Positions 27,290-35,284 of a stretch of DNA of 39,452 bases are shown here, one piece after another (within the stretch, counting starts at the first letter, position 1; every line of letters begins with the position of its first letter). A program made the translations under genes and the position numbers. A model generated the notes under the pieces. It was not told where the DNA came from and did no database searches. It saw nothing but the letters and a program-made list of their open reading frames with translations. Location: the NCBI GenBank assembly GCA_029262815.1, contig JAJCYS010000003.1, positions 1 to 39,452 on the forward strand, read 5' to 3'. This DNA comes from Deltaproteobacteria bacterium (GTDB lineage: Bacteria > Bdellovibrionota > JAJCYS01).

Positions 27290-27515
27290 CATCTAGAATC
27301 TCAACCCTTACGGGCAAGGATATTTGAAGGTCACCATCTGTACCGACGATACTGATCAATGGCTCTCCAACTTCGAGCACTGTACCAATAACAGGTACAT
27401 TCAACTCTATAAAGGCTCCTGTTGTGTCTTTCACAACATCTTCTAAACCTAATTTAAAAGGAGCCTCTCCTTCAATCCATACACCAGAAGGAAGATCAAC
27501 GTTTTTGATACTCAT
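27213..27515 (-). CDS. GcvH-like protein without the lipoyl lysine
   Basis: A 100-residue protein that resembles glycine cleavage H protein in order of segments: KLGLEDVVKDTTGAFIELN, then VIGTVLEVGEPLISIV and PVRVEILDVNEEV. H protein normally has ESVKA in the loop, with lipoylated Lys. Here the loop reads IVGTDGDLQ, so the lysine is absent and lipoylation is not expected. GAGG lies 7 bp before the ATG. The gene follows the PilZ gene (44-bp gap) and its 3' end overlaps the convergent kinase gene by 77 bp, which is unusual. The fold assignment rests on a motif comparison by eye. Confidence 0.6.
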   Translation of the reverse strand: MSIKNVDLPSGVWIEGEAPFKLGLEDVVKDTTGAFIELNVPVIGTVLEVGEPLISIVGTDGDLQISLPVRVEILDVNEEVIEIQNISGRDWLVQITELSV

Positions 27516-27559
27516 AATACGGCCTCAAAACTCACGCTACAGTACGAACTGGTCACATT

Positions 27560-28006
27560 TTATCGCAAATGAAGTTGTCTATCTCCGTGATCTTGTTTCG
27601 AAACAGCAACATACTGCTGTATGAACGAAACTAAGTGCTGGAGACATTGAAATACCTCATCTGTCGCTTGTATCGAGCATCCATATTGAACTTCAGTGGG
27701 ACCCTCCTGGTCACTCACTACTTTATGCACTACCTTGACTTCTAAGGGTATATAGTCTTCTTGGGAAAAGTAAAGTCTAAAAGCAAAGTTTTCATCTTTT
27801 TTAAACTGCCCATAATAATCAGGCATTTTAAATCGCAAACCACGCTCACTGATATCTACAAGCTCTACCTTGAGTAACCCTTTTTGCTCGATAAGCGCAA
27901 AGGCTCCCAAAATATTCCCAAATAAAACACGTTTAAATTTACGATTATCTTTGTTTTCTTTTTGGGCCCTTAAATCTGAAATAGAAACTATCTTCTTTTT
28001 GGTCAC
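27560..28006 (-). CDS. PilZ-domain protein (probable c-di-GMP receptor)
   Basis: 148 residues from a GTG start with AAGGAGG 8 bp upstream. RKFKR (the RxxxR loop) and, about 30 residues later, VDISERGLRFKMPD (the D/NxSxxG motif) are the two c-di-GMP-binding elements of PilZ domains. The C-terminal helix follows after GCSIQATDEVF. The short basic N-terminus (TKKKIVSISDLRAQKE) may be flexible. Small single-domain PilZ proteins act as adaptors that signal c-di-GMP to motility or envelope targets. The target here cannot be told. Confidence 0.85.
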   Translation of the reverse strand: MTKKKIVSISDLRAQKENKDNRKFKRVLFGNILGAFALIEQKGLLKVELVDISERGLRFKMPDYYGQFKKDENFAFRLYFSQEDYIPLEVKVVHKVVSDQEGPTEVQYGCSIQATDEVFQCLQHLVSFIQQYVAVSKQDHGDRQLHLR

Positions 28007-28134
28007 AGGATAACCCTCCTTACGTACCCTGATTCGTCAATAAACAGAGAAATGTTAAGCCCTTTATTCAACAGGAATTTTGGCCTGAGTCATAGAATCG
28101 AATTAATAGATTATTTAGCTAATAAGAGTAGTTC

Positions 28135-28317
28135 TATGGCGTGTCCTCATAAGAGATTCGTAGCGAGGAAATGGAGATTTTGAGCCGAAACGAGGAGATT
28201 GAGTGAAAATACCGCAGGTGTAGTAGCGCTACGTCGAGGATTTTTTCATGAAAATCGACGAAGTTGTAGGCCAAAAGATCTATTCCACAGTAGAATCTCT
28301 TATGAGGACACGCCCTA
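28135..28317. repeat. Nested palindromic element C with 25-bp inverted ends
   Basis: A 183-bp element. The ends 28135-28159 and 28293-28317 are inverted repeats matching at 24 of 25 positions, with 22 contiguous identical (GGCGTGTCCTCATAAG..., 28138-28159 and 28293-28314). The outermost triplet of the right end is CTA on the + strand, which is the TAG stop of the leftward DUF503 gene. The inner palindrome has an apical stem around TGTAGTAGCGCTACG (28219-28233), and the CGCAGG-stem-TCGAGGATTTTTT core is shared with elements A and B. Length and plan match element B, although the end sequence differs. Confidence 0.88.
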
Positions 28318-28647
28318 ATGTAAGGTGACTAGATCTTCTGAGTCCATCAGATCATCCATATTAACCAACGTACAGACGTAATCCTGTACAATGACCTCAC
28401 CGCGGCGCTCAATAAAATCGACCGTTGCTTGAGAAAACTCACTTTCCATATCTATTTTGTGGTGATCAGCCACCAAGCTCATACCTACGGCAAACCGTAA
28501 AGCATCATCGTGGTCATCTACCCGAATAACGCTACATTTCAATTGTTTACGTAGGCTAGAAAGCAAGCCATAGACGACCCGTTTAGCTTTTTCACGGGGC
28601 AACCCCGGACTACAAATACACTCAAACCTTGCAATTATGACATACAT
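28315..28647 (-). CDS. DUF503-family protein
   Basis: 110 residues. LPREKAKRVVYGLLSSLRKQ then CSVIRVDDHDDALRFAVGMSLVAD matches the DUF503 pattern LKEKRxxVxSLLxxLRxRFNVSxAEVDxxDxxxxAxLGxxxV. Members are often linked with ribosome and RNA-modification operons (ylxP/infB region), though not here. They are small ferredoxin-like fold proteins of uncertain role. The stop codon TAG is formed by the end triplet of palindromic element C. Its start is only 17 bp from the divergent gene at 28665, so the two promoters must overlap the coding sequences. Confidence 0.8.
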   Translation of the reverse strand: MYVIIARFECICSPGLPREKAKRVVYGLLSSLRKQLKCSVIRVDDHDDALRFAVGMSLVADHHKIDMESEFSQATVDFIERRGEVIVQDYVCTLVNMDDLMDSEDLVTLH

Positions 28648-28664
28648 GATAGATTTTGATTAAT

Positions 28665-29759
28665 ATGTCTTCTTATCTTAACGAAGCTTGGACTGTTTTC
28701 CAATCACCAATCTTGCAGGACGCCCGTTCGGGAAGAAATACATCAGAGCATCCCACCTTCGTGGGCCTTGAATCTTTTTTTTACGCGCTAAAAAATAACA
28801 TTCCCACTTTAAACTCCAAAAAACTCCTAGTTCCTCAAATGCTGGTTCACTCATTCCCCCCTTTTCGGCATTTCGGTACGCCATCATCCTATGAGGCGCT
28901 TTTTAATGTTTTACTAGAGCTTCGCGCCAATAATTTGGCTCTCGATTTTATACACCTAGCCAAAACACTTTCACCGTCACAAAATTTACAAGCTCTGTTG
29001 TTCCTCTACCATGAATACCTGTTGTTCAAAAAACATAACCCAACTTTTATTGATCCCTGGGATTTGCTAATACATGTCGAAAAAGCGTCTACTGCATGTC
29101 CGGCGATTCGTTTTATTCACTTTCCTCAACTCACTTTTTTTATCAAACAAATGATCGAAGTTTTTTCTAAAACAACTGGGTTTGAACATCAGGCCACTGG
29201 ACCTAAGGTCAAAAAAATAAAATCGAGGTCTTTGAGCCATTTCTCAAAAATCCTATCCCGCGCAACGAAGTCTGGTTTCACAGGACAGTTCGTCCAAACG
29301 CCTGATGTATGGCCCCAAAGCGCTTCATTAAACCTAATTCAACCGGCATTCGATACGCCACCCTCGATATATAATGATATCTACGGGTTTTTGAGCGATA
29401 GCCTCACTGAGAATGTACCTACACCTATGGGTCTAAAGTCCATCATGGAAGATCATGTGGTTCCAGAGGCATTAGCCAACGATCCGTTTTGGGTGGGACA
29501 CACAAAAATCCCAAGAGTAATCGAAGGCATAGAAGGAGAGACCCTCCTTTGGATGCGTTATCTCACTCAAAAAAAACAGATTAAGGTGGGACCAAAGACG
29601 ATGATGCTCACAACTTTTCCGCATTGGATGCCAAAAACGAAAGAACTGATTTTCATCAAAGAAGCCCCCCCTCATTTGACCCTCTCCCCTTATGCGATAT
29701 ATCCTACCTATCGATCAGAAACCCTCATTCAACTTGGATCAGAACATGCATCATTTTAG
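28665..29759 (+). CDS. First gene of helicase-nuclease operon, possible AddB-N-like protein
   Basis: About 364 residues from ATG 28665 (the frame extends three codons to a TTG). No Walker A, zinc or catalytic motif is seen, and I do not recognise it directly. It overlaps a RecB-like nuclease gene by 14 bp, and that gene in turn overlaps a UvrD helicase gene. In AddB, an N-terminal helicase-like domain with little or no ATPase activity sits ahead of the nuclease domain. This ORF is in the matching position and could be a split, heavily shortened version of that part. That interpretation rests on gene order only. Alternatively it is an unrelated recruiting subunit. Confidence 0.7.
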   Translation: MSSYLNEAWTVFQSPILQDARSGRNTSEHPTFVGLESFFYALKNNIPTLNSKKLLVPQMLVHSFPPFRHFGTPSSYEALFNVLLELRANNLALDFIHLAKTLSPSQNLQALLFLYHEYLLFKKHNPTFIDPWDLLIHVEKASTACPAIRFIHFPQLTFFIKQMIEVFSKTTGFEHQATGPKVKKIKSRSLSHFSKILSRATKSGFTGQFVQTPDVWPQSASLNLIQPAFDTPPSIYNDIYGFLSDSLTENVPTPMGLKSIMEDHVVPEALANDPFWVGHTKIPRVIEGIEGETLLWMRYLTQKKQIKVGPKTMMLTTFPHWMPKTKELIFIKEAPPHLTLSPYAIYPTYRSETLIQLGSEHASF

Positions 29760-30585
29760 CCCTACCGCGTTGGAAACCTATCAAAGCTGTGTTCAAAAGT
29801 ATGTGTACAGATATGAGGATGAGTTGTATCCACCCAATCGGTCAGAACAAGCTCAAGTAGGTCATTTGTTCCACAAAGTCATGGAAACGCTATTGAAAGA
29901 AAAGATTTCCTTAGTGGACAGCAAACACACCTTGATGCACGCAAAACAGCTTATGCCAGAATTGAAACCACCCGACTCATTGTCTTCACAAGGGTTGGAC
30001 CCGTTTTTTATTTATCAGCTCACTACGGATCTCATCAGCCAACAGATTCAACTTGAACAGTCCTGGGTTGAAACCACATCCGTCTCCCCCGGTATTGCTG
30101 AAGCCAAAGGCACCATTTCAGTCGGTCCCTATAAACTCGAGCTGCGCTTGGATCGCATTGATCGAATCGGAGATCAGTTTGTATTTATTGATTACAAAAC
30201 ACAAGAAACCCCACCAAGTTGGAAGGCTCTATATGAGTATGAATTACTTCAACCCTGGATTTATTCACTCTATGGGCTTGAAACGTATGGTGCAGATTTT
30301 TTGGGGTTTGTGTACTTTCTACCTAAAAAACCTCTTATTAGGCCTGTCCTCGCGTTTTCTGAAAATTTTCATCAATCGATGCTTTCTTTCCAAAAAATAA
30401 AAAAAAAGTTCATCGAACCCGCACAGGTACACGACCATATCGCTCCCCTAAAAAAACACATCACAGCCCTCATGGACCGTATCAAAGCTAAAGACTTTTT
30501 ATGCCCTGAGCCTCCAAAATCTCACTGTAGAACCTGTTCTTATAAACCATTTTGTCACGTATTATTGGATCATCATGGCAGTTAA
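29746..30585 (+). CDS. RecB/AddB-type PD-(D/E)XK nuclease with Fe-S cysteines
   Basis: 279 residues from the ATG at 29746, which places SPTALETYQSC at the usual distance from the start. The frame is open to 29692. Nuclease motifs appear in order: GHLFHKVME (H43), ELRLDRIDRI (Asp of motif II), FIDYKTQE with D149 and K151, and LLQPWIYSLY (QxxxY). Four cysteines fit the AddB iron-sulfur pattern: C15, then C261-x2-C264-x5-C270 in HCRTCSYKPFC. The protein is a free nuclease domain, whereas AddB and RecB carry it fused to helicase domains. Overlaps of 14 and 11 bp with its neighbours indicate coupled translation. Confidence 0.87.
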   Translation: MHHFSPTALETYQSCVQKYVYRYEDELYPPNRSEQAQVGHLFHKVMETLLKEKISLVDSKHTLMHAKQLMPELKPPDSLSSQGLDPFFIYQLTTDLISQQIQLEQSWVETTSVSPGIAEAKGTISVGPYKLELRLDRIDRIGDQFVFIDYKTQETPPSWKALYEYELLQPWIYSLYGLETYGADFLGFVYFLPKKPLIRPVLAFSENFHQSMLSFQKIKKKFIEPAQVHDHIAPLKKHITALMDRIKAKDFLCPEPPKSHCRTCSYKPFCHVLLDHHGS

Positions 30586-32440
30586 ACAAACCTATAACGC
30601 GCAGCAGCTTGAAATTCAACGCATAACTGAGCTTGCACCTACACAACATTTAGCCGTCACAGCAGGACCCGGCACAGGAAAAACAACTTCCCTAATCCTC
30701 CGAATGCAGACACTCCATGCAGTAGGCGTCCCTTTATCCGAAATCGCTTGTATTACATTCACAAAAGCTTCTACTCAAGAGCTCATCCACAGAACTCCCT
30801 TAGACGGCATCACGATTCAAACGTTTCATAGTTTTTTACTGCACCTCTTAAGAATGCAAGCAAATGCCCCGGCGTTCAGGCTTATTTCTGAAAATGCGTG
30901 GGAGACGTATTTGAAGCAGGTTGTTCTTTCTGCGCATACGCTACATCGCCCTCTAAAACAAATCTACGAACCTCATCTTCAACAGCTGGTTGAAGAAGTC
31001 ATCACTCGCAACCACCACTGGATACTTGATCCTCCCGAAGATCCGATCATCAAATGGATTAGCTACGTTTTACGAGACTATTATCTAAACCACCCCTGCC
31101 CTACAATTAGCTTGCATGACTTAGAAGTGTTTTTCTATTTGAAGTTAACTCAAGGGAGACTGGCATACTTCCCCTACACGCAACTTCTGGTAGATGAGTT
31201 TCAAGATACCTCTCGTATTCAACGCGATATTTATATGGCCTATCTCACACATGTAAATCAGTTGACACTCTTTATTGTCGGTGATGCGAAACAGTCAATC
31301 TACGCTTTTCGAAAAGCTGATGCCAAGAATTTTGATACGATGAAGCTTCTTCTGGCAAACACAGGCGGACAAACCATAACCTTACGTCAGAATTACCGAT
31401 CCGACACGTCGGTACTAAAAATTGCTAACGCATTTCAAGACGAATTTTTATCAACCCAGGATCCGCATCTAAATTCTGAAATAGCGTCATCTAGCCACAT
31501 TTATTGTCATAAATTTAGCTCGAGTGATGACCTTTTATCTCAGCTGAACAGAATTGCTCAACATACGATAGATCAGGGAGACGAGACTGCTTTTTTATTT
31601 CGAACGACTGCGAAATTGAAGTTGTTTACGAACCTGCTCCCAACGAAACTTCAGGGTTACACACAGTCTTCTCTGGATAATAGAACAGAAGTTCATACCT
31701 GGCCGTTCGTGCGAAGTCTGATCTACGGTTATCTTGCGACACTCTTCCCCGACGTTGAACTCTACCATCACGCTTGGATTCATTCACCCTGGAAACCTAA
31801 AACACGATTGCCTTATTTTTCTCTATATGCTCCGATTACACTTCATGCGTTGCAGAAAAGTGCCGCCCGCTATCCTGAAAATATCGAAGAGCAGTTACTC
31901 TGTCAGAGAATCAACCAAACTATTGAAGAGGGTGCTCGTTTATTTCTGCCAGATTATCCTTACAAACTCGAAGCCTATTTACTCTCGCTCATAAATCCGC
32001 TAAAACCCAAGCATATTGCAATCCCAGATGAACGTCGAAAAAACACGCAACCCCTAAAACTCACCACATTGCATAGTTCTAAGGGGTTAGAGTTTCACAG
32101 GGTTGTCATACCGTTATTTAAAGATGCCTTCCCCCGTATACAGCGATATCCGCTAATTCTAGAGCATGAAAATCAGTGGGCACTGAGATTTCGTCATACG
32201 GTTGCCTCGTGGACTGAATATGAACTCTACGAAACGTTAAAAAAACAATACAAATCCGAGCATCTGGCAGAAGAGTTACGGCTTCTTTATGTGGGAATTA
32301 CTCGAGCTCAAAAAGAACTCCATATATGTTATATTCCTGAAGAAACACCAAAGCTTCTATCTGATTGGTTAGATCAGTATTCACACACATCACGAGACAG
32401 CATCAAAGAAAAGTTTGTAAATTCACCTGTCTTTAGCTAG
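30575..32440 (+). CDS. UvrD/Rep-type helicase, short form
   Basis: A 621-residue superfamily 1A DNA helicase. Walker A is TAGPGTGKTT (29-38). VDEFQDT (206-212) is Walker B. GDAKQSIYAFRKA (236-248) is motif III, LRQNYRS motif IV, TLHSSKGLEFHRVVIPLF motif V, and LLYVGITRAQKELHI motif VI. Standard AddA is about 1200 residues and has a C-terminal nuclease; none is present here. The helicase is also shorter than UvrD (about 720), with a small 2B region. Overlap with the nuclease gene by 11 bp suggests a helicase-nuclease complex for double-strand break processing. AddA-like and PcrA-like are both possible. Confidence 0.88.
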   Translation: MAVKQTYNAQQLEIQRITELAPTQHLAVTAGPGTGKTTSLILRMQTLHAVGVPLSEIACITFTKASTQELIHRTPLDGITIQTFHSFLLHLLRMQANAPAFRLISENAWETYLKQVVLSAHTLHRPLKQIYEPHLQQLVEEVITRNHHWILDPPEDPIIKWISYVLRDYYLNHPCPTISLHDLEVFFYLKLTQGRLAYFPYTQLLVDEFQDTSRIQRDIYMAYLTHVNQLTLFIVGDAKQSIYAFRKADAKNFDTMKLLLANTGGQTITLRQNYRSDTSVLKIANAFQDEFLSTQDPHLNSEIASSSHIYCHKFSSSDDLLSQLNRIAQHTIDQGDETAFLFRTTAKLKLFTNLLPTKLQGYTQSSLDNRTEVHTWPFVRSLIYGYLATLFPDVELYHHAWIHSPWKPKTRLPYFSLYAPITLHALQKSAARYPENIEEQLLCQRINQTIEEGARLFLPDYPYKLEAYLLSLINPLKPKHIAIPDERRKNTQPLKLTTLHSSKGLEFHRVVIPLFKDAFPRIQRYPLILEHENQWALRFRHTVASWTEYELYETLKKQYKSEHLAEELRLLYVGITRAQKELHICYIPEETPKLLSDWLDQYSHTSRDSIKEKFVNSPVFS

Positions 32441-32461
32441 GTAGGAATTTTTTGGAATTTT

Positions 32462-33664
32462 ATGAAATCAAATAGTTTTTTGTATTCATTTTTTTTGGTG
32501 GCTACACTCCTTTTCACATCATTTAGACTAAATGCCTGTATCATCGATGATATTCGGACCAAGATGTTTGAGCTTGAAATACCGAAAAGCTTGATTGATT
32601 CTTGGACATCAATCCAAAAACAAGCTCAAGAAATAGAAGCTAAAACATTAGCTGAGGTTCTCAGGCTTCCCTATCCCAACACTAAACCGATATTAGAATG
32701 GATCAATACGTATTTGGATGAAGTCAATGAATTCACCCGGAACAAATTCAGTACCAGAAAGACTTTTCTCATTCAGAAGACGTTAAACAAAATCATTACG
32801 TTAGATATCCAAAAAGAGGTTTCATATGGAGAGTTACTTTCGGCTGTCTATTTAGGGTCCCTAGCAATTTATACGAAATATGCCGATGATCAAAATACAT
32901 GGGGACTGCTAAAGAAATTCGATAAAATGTCATTTCCGTTTTCTGAAACTATTTTGGAACAAGTGTTGTTTTTCAAACCTGAGTTCAGCACTAAAAAATT
33001 GGGTCTCCAGATGCCTCAGCAGTTGCTCATGCCCATTGACCCGAATGTGAAAGTCGATATTCTACTGAGACTTCATATGCGACTTTTTTGGAGTTCACCC
33101 TGGCAACTGACGCTAGACAATTGGACTAATCCAGGTAGTTTATCCAAACCTCTTTCCAAACAGGAATACTTGTCTATGGAAGGATTTGATCCCTATTTGG
33201 ATAGAAACTTGTTTGATACGCACATTTTTAGCCGCTATATCAGTGAAAAAATGTCCCTTCAGAGAATGATTTTCAAAACTATATATGAGCGTCAGCTTAC
33301 AGCACGTATTTGGAAAGATGTGAATCACATGAGTAACGCGCTGGTTCGCGCTGATGACCAGACTATCAAATGGGTTGAGCATCTAGAAGATCCTGCAAAA
33401 CTGTATGGCATTATTTTGGATCAACTTCGGTTTGAGGTCAATCGTTTGCAAGCATTGGAAGGTCAGCCAACAGATTTCGTGCAAAGAGTAAATCAAATAT
33501 ATTATTATTTGACAACCCATGAATCCAGAACGAAAAGAATCCTAACTCGGGACTATCTAGTCGCGCCGATACCGCCTCATCCCCATTTCATGCATATGTT
33601 TTTATCTAATATTTTATCGAAAGAAAAAAGAAAGAAAAACGCGAAAATTAGTCCAGTCCCTTGA
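32462..33664 (+). CDS. Hypothetical lipoprotein, possibly frameshifted at 3' end
   Basis: 400 residues. The N-terminus MKSNSFLYSFFLVATLLFTSF is a signal peptide and RLNAC is an acceptable lipobox, so a lipoprotein is likely. The rest is helical with no recognised domain. The C-terminus runs into an A-rich tract (GAAAGAAAAAAGAAAGAAAAA, 33619-33639) and stops at 33664. A +1 frame is open from 33561 to a TAA at 33747, and beyond the tract it reads a plausible sequence, SLDGKGRIFGSRDDIRSALE. A one-base shift in the A tract would give about 28 more residues. The gene starts 21 bp after the helicase gene. Confidence 0.72.
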   Translation: MKSNSFLYSFFLVATLLFTSFRLNACIIDDIRTKMFELEIPKSLIDSWTSIQKQAQEIEAKTLAEVLRLPYPNTKPILEWINTYLDEVNEFTRNKFSTRKTFLIQKTLNKIITLDIQKEVSYGELLSAVYLGSLAIYTKYADDQNTWGLLKKFDKMSFPFSETILEQVLFFKPEFSTKKLGLQMPQQLLMPIDPNVKVDILLRLHMRLFWSSPWQLTLDNWTNPGSLSKPLSKQEYLSMEGFDPYLDRNLFDTHIFSRYISEKMSLQRMIFKTIYERQLTARIWKDVNHMSNALVRADDQTIKWVEHLEDPAKLYGIILDQLRFEVNRLQALEGQPTDFVQRVNQIYYYLTTHESRTKRILTRDYLVAPIPPHPHFMHMFLSNILSKEKRKKNAKISPVP

Positions 33665-33762
33665 TGGAAAAGGACGGATTTTTGGATCACGTGATGACAT
33701 ACGTTCAGCTTTAGAGTGGCTTCAAAAGATTTCAGCTGCATCTCGATAATCCTCTACGGGTA

Positions 33763-33800
33763 GTCATTGCAAGGAGGCTCTGCCGACGAAGCAATCTCAT
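33763..33800 (+). repeat. Dispersed intergenic repeat (GACGAAGCAATC type), copy 2
   Basis: GTCATTGCAAGGAGGCTC followed by TGCCGACGAAGCAATCTCAT, the same plan as the copy at 4117-4150. It lies between the possible frameshifted 3' end of the upstream gene and the leftward DUF4833 gene. Sequences of this kind are common low-copy intergenic repeats. Confidence 0.5.
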
Positions 33801-33835
33801 TTAGGTTCCCCCGGCACCCTTTTGACACTTATATA

Positions 33836-34342
33836 TTAAGGAATGATTCTCTCTTTTATTTTTTTTCCTTTGGAATCCTCTCCAAACAGGTCCACATATT
33901 TAACCGTAGGAAACATAATACCTTCGACAGAAGAGACAAATATTTTCTTTAAAGCTGAATTTCTATTTTTGATAGTGGTTTTAACTTCAACTTGACATTT
34001 ATTTTTGATTTTTTTGACATTAACATGCACCCTTCTCTTAGAGAGGGCTTTTAATTCAAAACTCACAGTATTCTGTTGTGTTTTTTGATTAACAATTCTA
34101 TAGACCAATTTGTCAAAAAAATTAAACTTCTCCCTCTTTTTATGAGTTGCGTACATTATCCAGTATCCTTCGATTGGATTTTTCTTTTTGAGAACACAGT
34201 CTTGATCGAGTTGAACCGTATAAAAGACTTGATTACTGTTTTTGCTTCGCTCAATACGAAAAAGAGGGAATGATGTATACTCCGTCGCAAAGCTGATATT
34301 GCTTACCGCGACTAAACTGATTACTAGACAAATTTTTAACAT
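33836..34342 (-). CDS. Secreted DUF4833-like protein
   Basis: 168 residues with a signal peptide (MLKICLVISLVAVSNISFA). The mature start FPLFRIERSKNSNQVFYTV then KNPIEGYWIMYA matches the DUF4833 pattern of an IERSKNxNxVxYxxN segment followed by NPxxxYWI. The family is periplasmic or secreted with no known activity. The C-terminal half is basic (KKIKNKCQVEVKTTIKNRN). Leftward, 122 bp after the DJ-1-family gene. Confidence 0.65.
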   Translation of the reverse strand: MLKICLVISLVAVSNISFATEYTSFPLFRIERSKNSNQVFYTVQLDQDCVLKKKNPIEGYWIMYATHKKREKFNFFDKLVYRIVNQKTQQNTVSFELKALSKRRVHVNVKKIKNKCQVEVKTTIKNRNSALKKIFVSSVEGIMFPTVKYVDLFGEDSKGKKIKERIIP

Positions 34343-34464
34343 TTCAATCTAAACCTTCACTGTTTAACGAATCGGCATGTTTCATGAATTTTGTTAGAAA
34401 TGATTTTTAATCAATCACAGACATAATTTGGGAATAAAACATCTAAATATATTTACCGATATTG

Positions 34465-35238
34465 TCAAGCATTTGCAATCTTCCAATACCTTGAAATGAG
34501 CGTGCTGAAATCTTGGCTGAATTTGTGTGCATCACCTGGCCACCTCGCAGAAAGATAATTCCCATCTAGGACTGTATAGCCATGTTTAAGATTTTCGGGG
34601 TTATCTCTAAAAATAGGCATCGGTCCACGAATGAACTGAGACTTTAATTTTAGAAAAGACCGCAATTCTGTCTCCATCGGTACTGGATAGGTACGGTAGT
34701 AGTCTCCCATCCACAATCGAGTTAGATTCCAAGCTATCATTTCTTGAACGAAAGTAAGACCCGTAGAGTTTTTCTCATACAGCACAGACTTACCTGTTCG
34801 GGTGGATATGCTTCTTGCAACTACCAAAGTTCCGTGACAGATAGCCCCTACGGGTTTATTGTTTTCAAAAAAGAAGACAATCGCCCGCTTTATCTCATTT
34901 GACTCTAGATACTCTCGCATGCCCTTCGCATGACCGCCAGGAAGAATAATTGCATCGTATTCTTCAGCTTTAATGTCTGAATATTTTATCGGGTTCTGAA
35001 ATGCATCAGATTTCAGCATTTCATTGTATGCACTCAACCCCGTTGAGTCAGCCATCATAAACGATTTAAATAACCCGAGACCTTGTCCAGTAACCATTAT
35101 TGGGTCGGCTTCACCAGTTTTTCCATTAGGAGTAGCAAATACAATTTGATGTTTAGCTTGTGTAAGCACAAGCCAAGGAACGCCAGTTTCAGTTGGATCA
35201 AAATCACGCCTCGGTAGTGCACAGAGTATTTTAGCCAT
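34465..35238 (-). CDS. DJ-1/PfpI family protein
   Basis: 257 residues of the type 1 glutamine amidotransferase-like fold. ILPGGHAKGM (98-107) and the nucleophile elbow VGAICHGTLVVA with C134 are the family hallmarks, and E17 in PTETGVPW is at the usual position of the Glu that activates the Cys. Relatives act as glyoxalases (methylglyoxal detoxification), chaperones or amidases, and the exact activity cannot be assigned. The C-terminal extension (about residues 150-257) resembles the larger DJ-1 proteins that have a second cap. It lies 46 bp after the MFS gene on the same strand, so they may be co-transcribed. Confidence 0.85.
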   Translation of the reverse strand: MAKILCALPRRDFDPTETGVPWLVLTQAKHQIVFATPNGKTGEADPIMVTGQGLGLFKSFMMADSTGLSAYNEMLKSDAFQNPIKYSDIKAEEYDAIILPGGHAKGMREYLESNEIKRAIVFFFENNKPVGAICHGTLVVARSISTRTGKSVLYEKNSTGLTFVQEMIAWNLTRLWMGDYYRTYPVPMETELRSFLKLKSQFIRGPMPIFRDNPENLKHGYTVLDGNYLSARWPGDAHKFSQDFSTLISRYWKIANA

Positions 35239-35284
35239 CTTTTAAATAATACACTCGTACTCAAGATATTTAGAACGCTTATTT

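Noticed and set aside
29746..32440. Gabija-type defence system
   Set aside because: Gabija pairs an OLD-family ATPase/TOPRIM nuclease with a UvrD helicase. Here the nuclease has the PD-(D/E)XK and Fe-S motifs of AddB.
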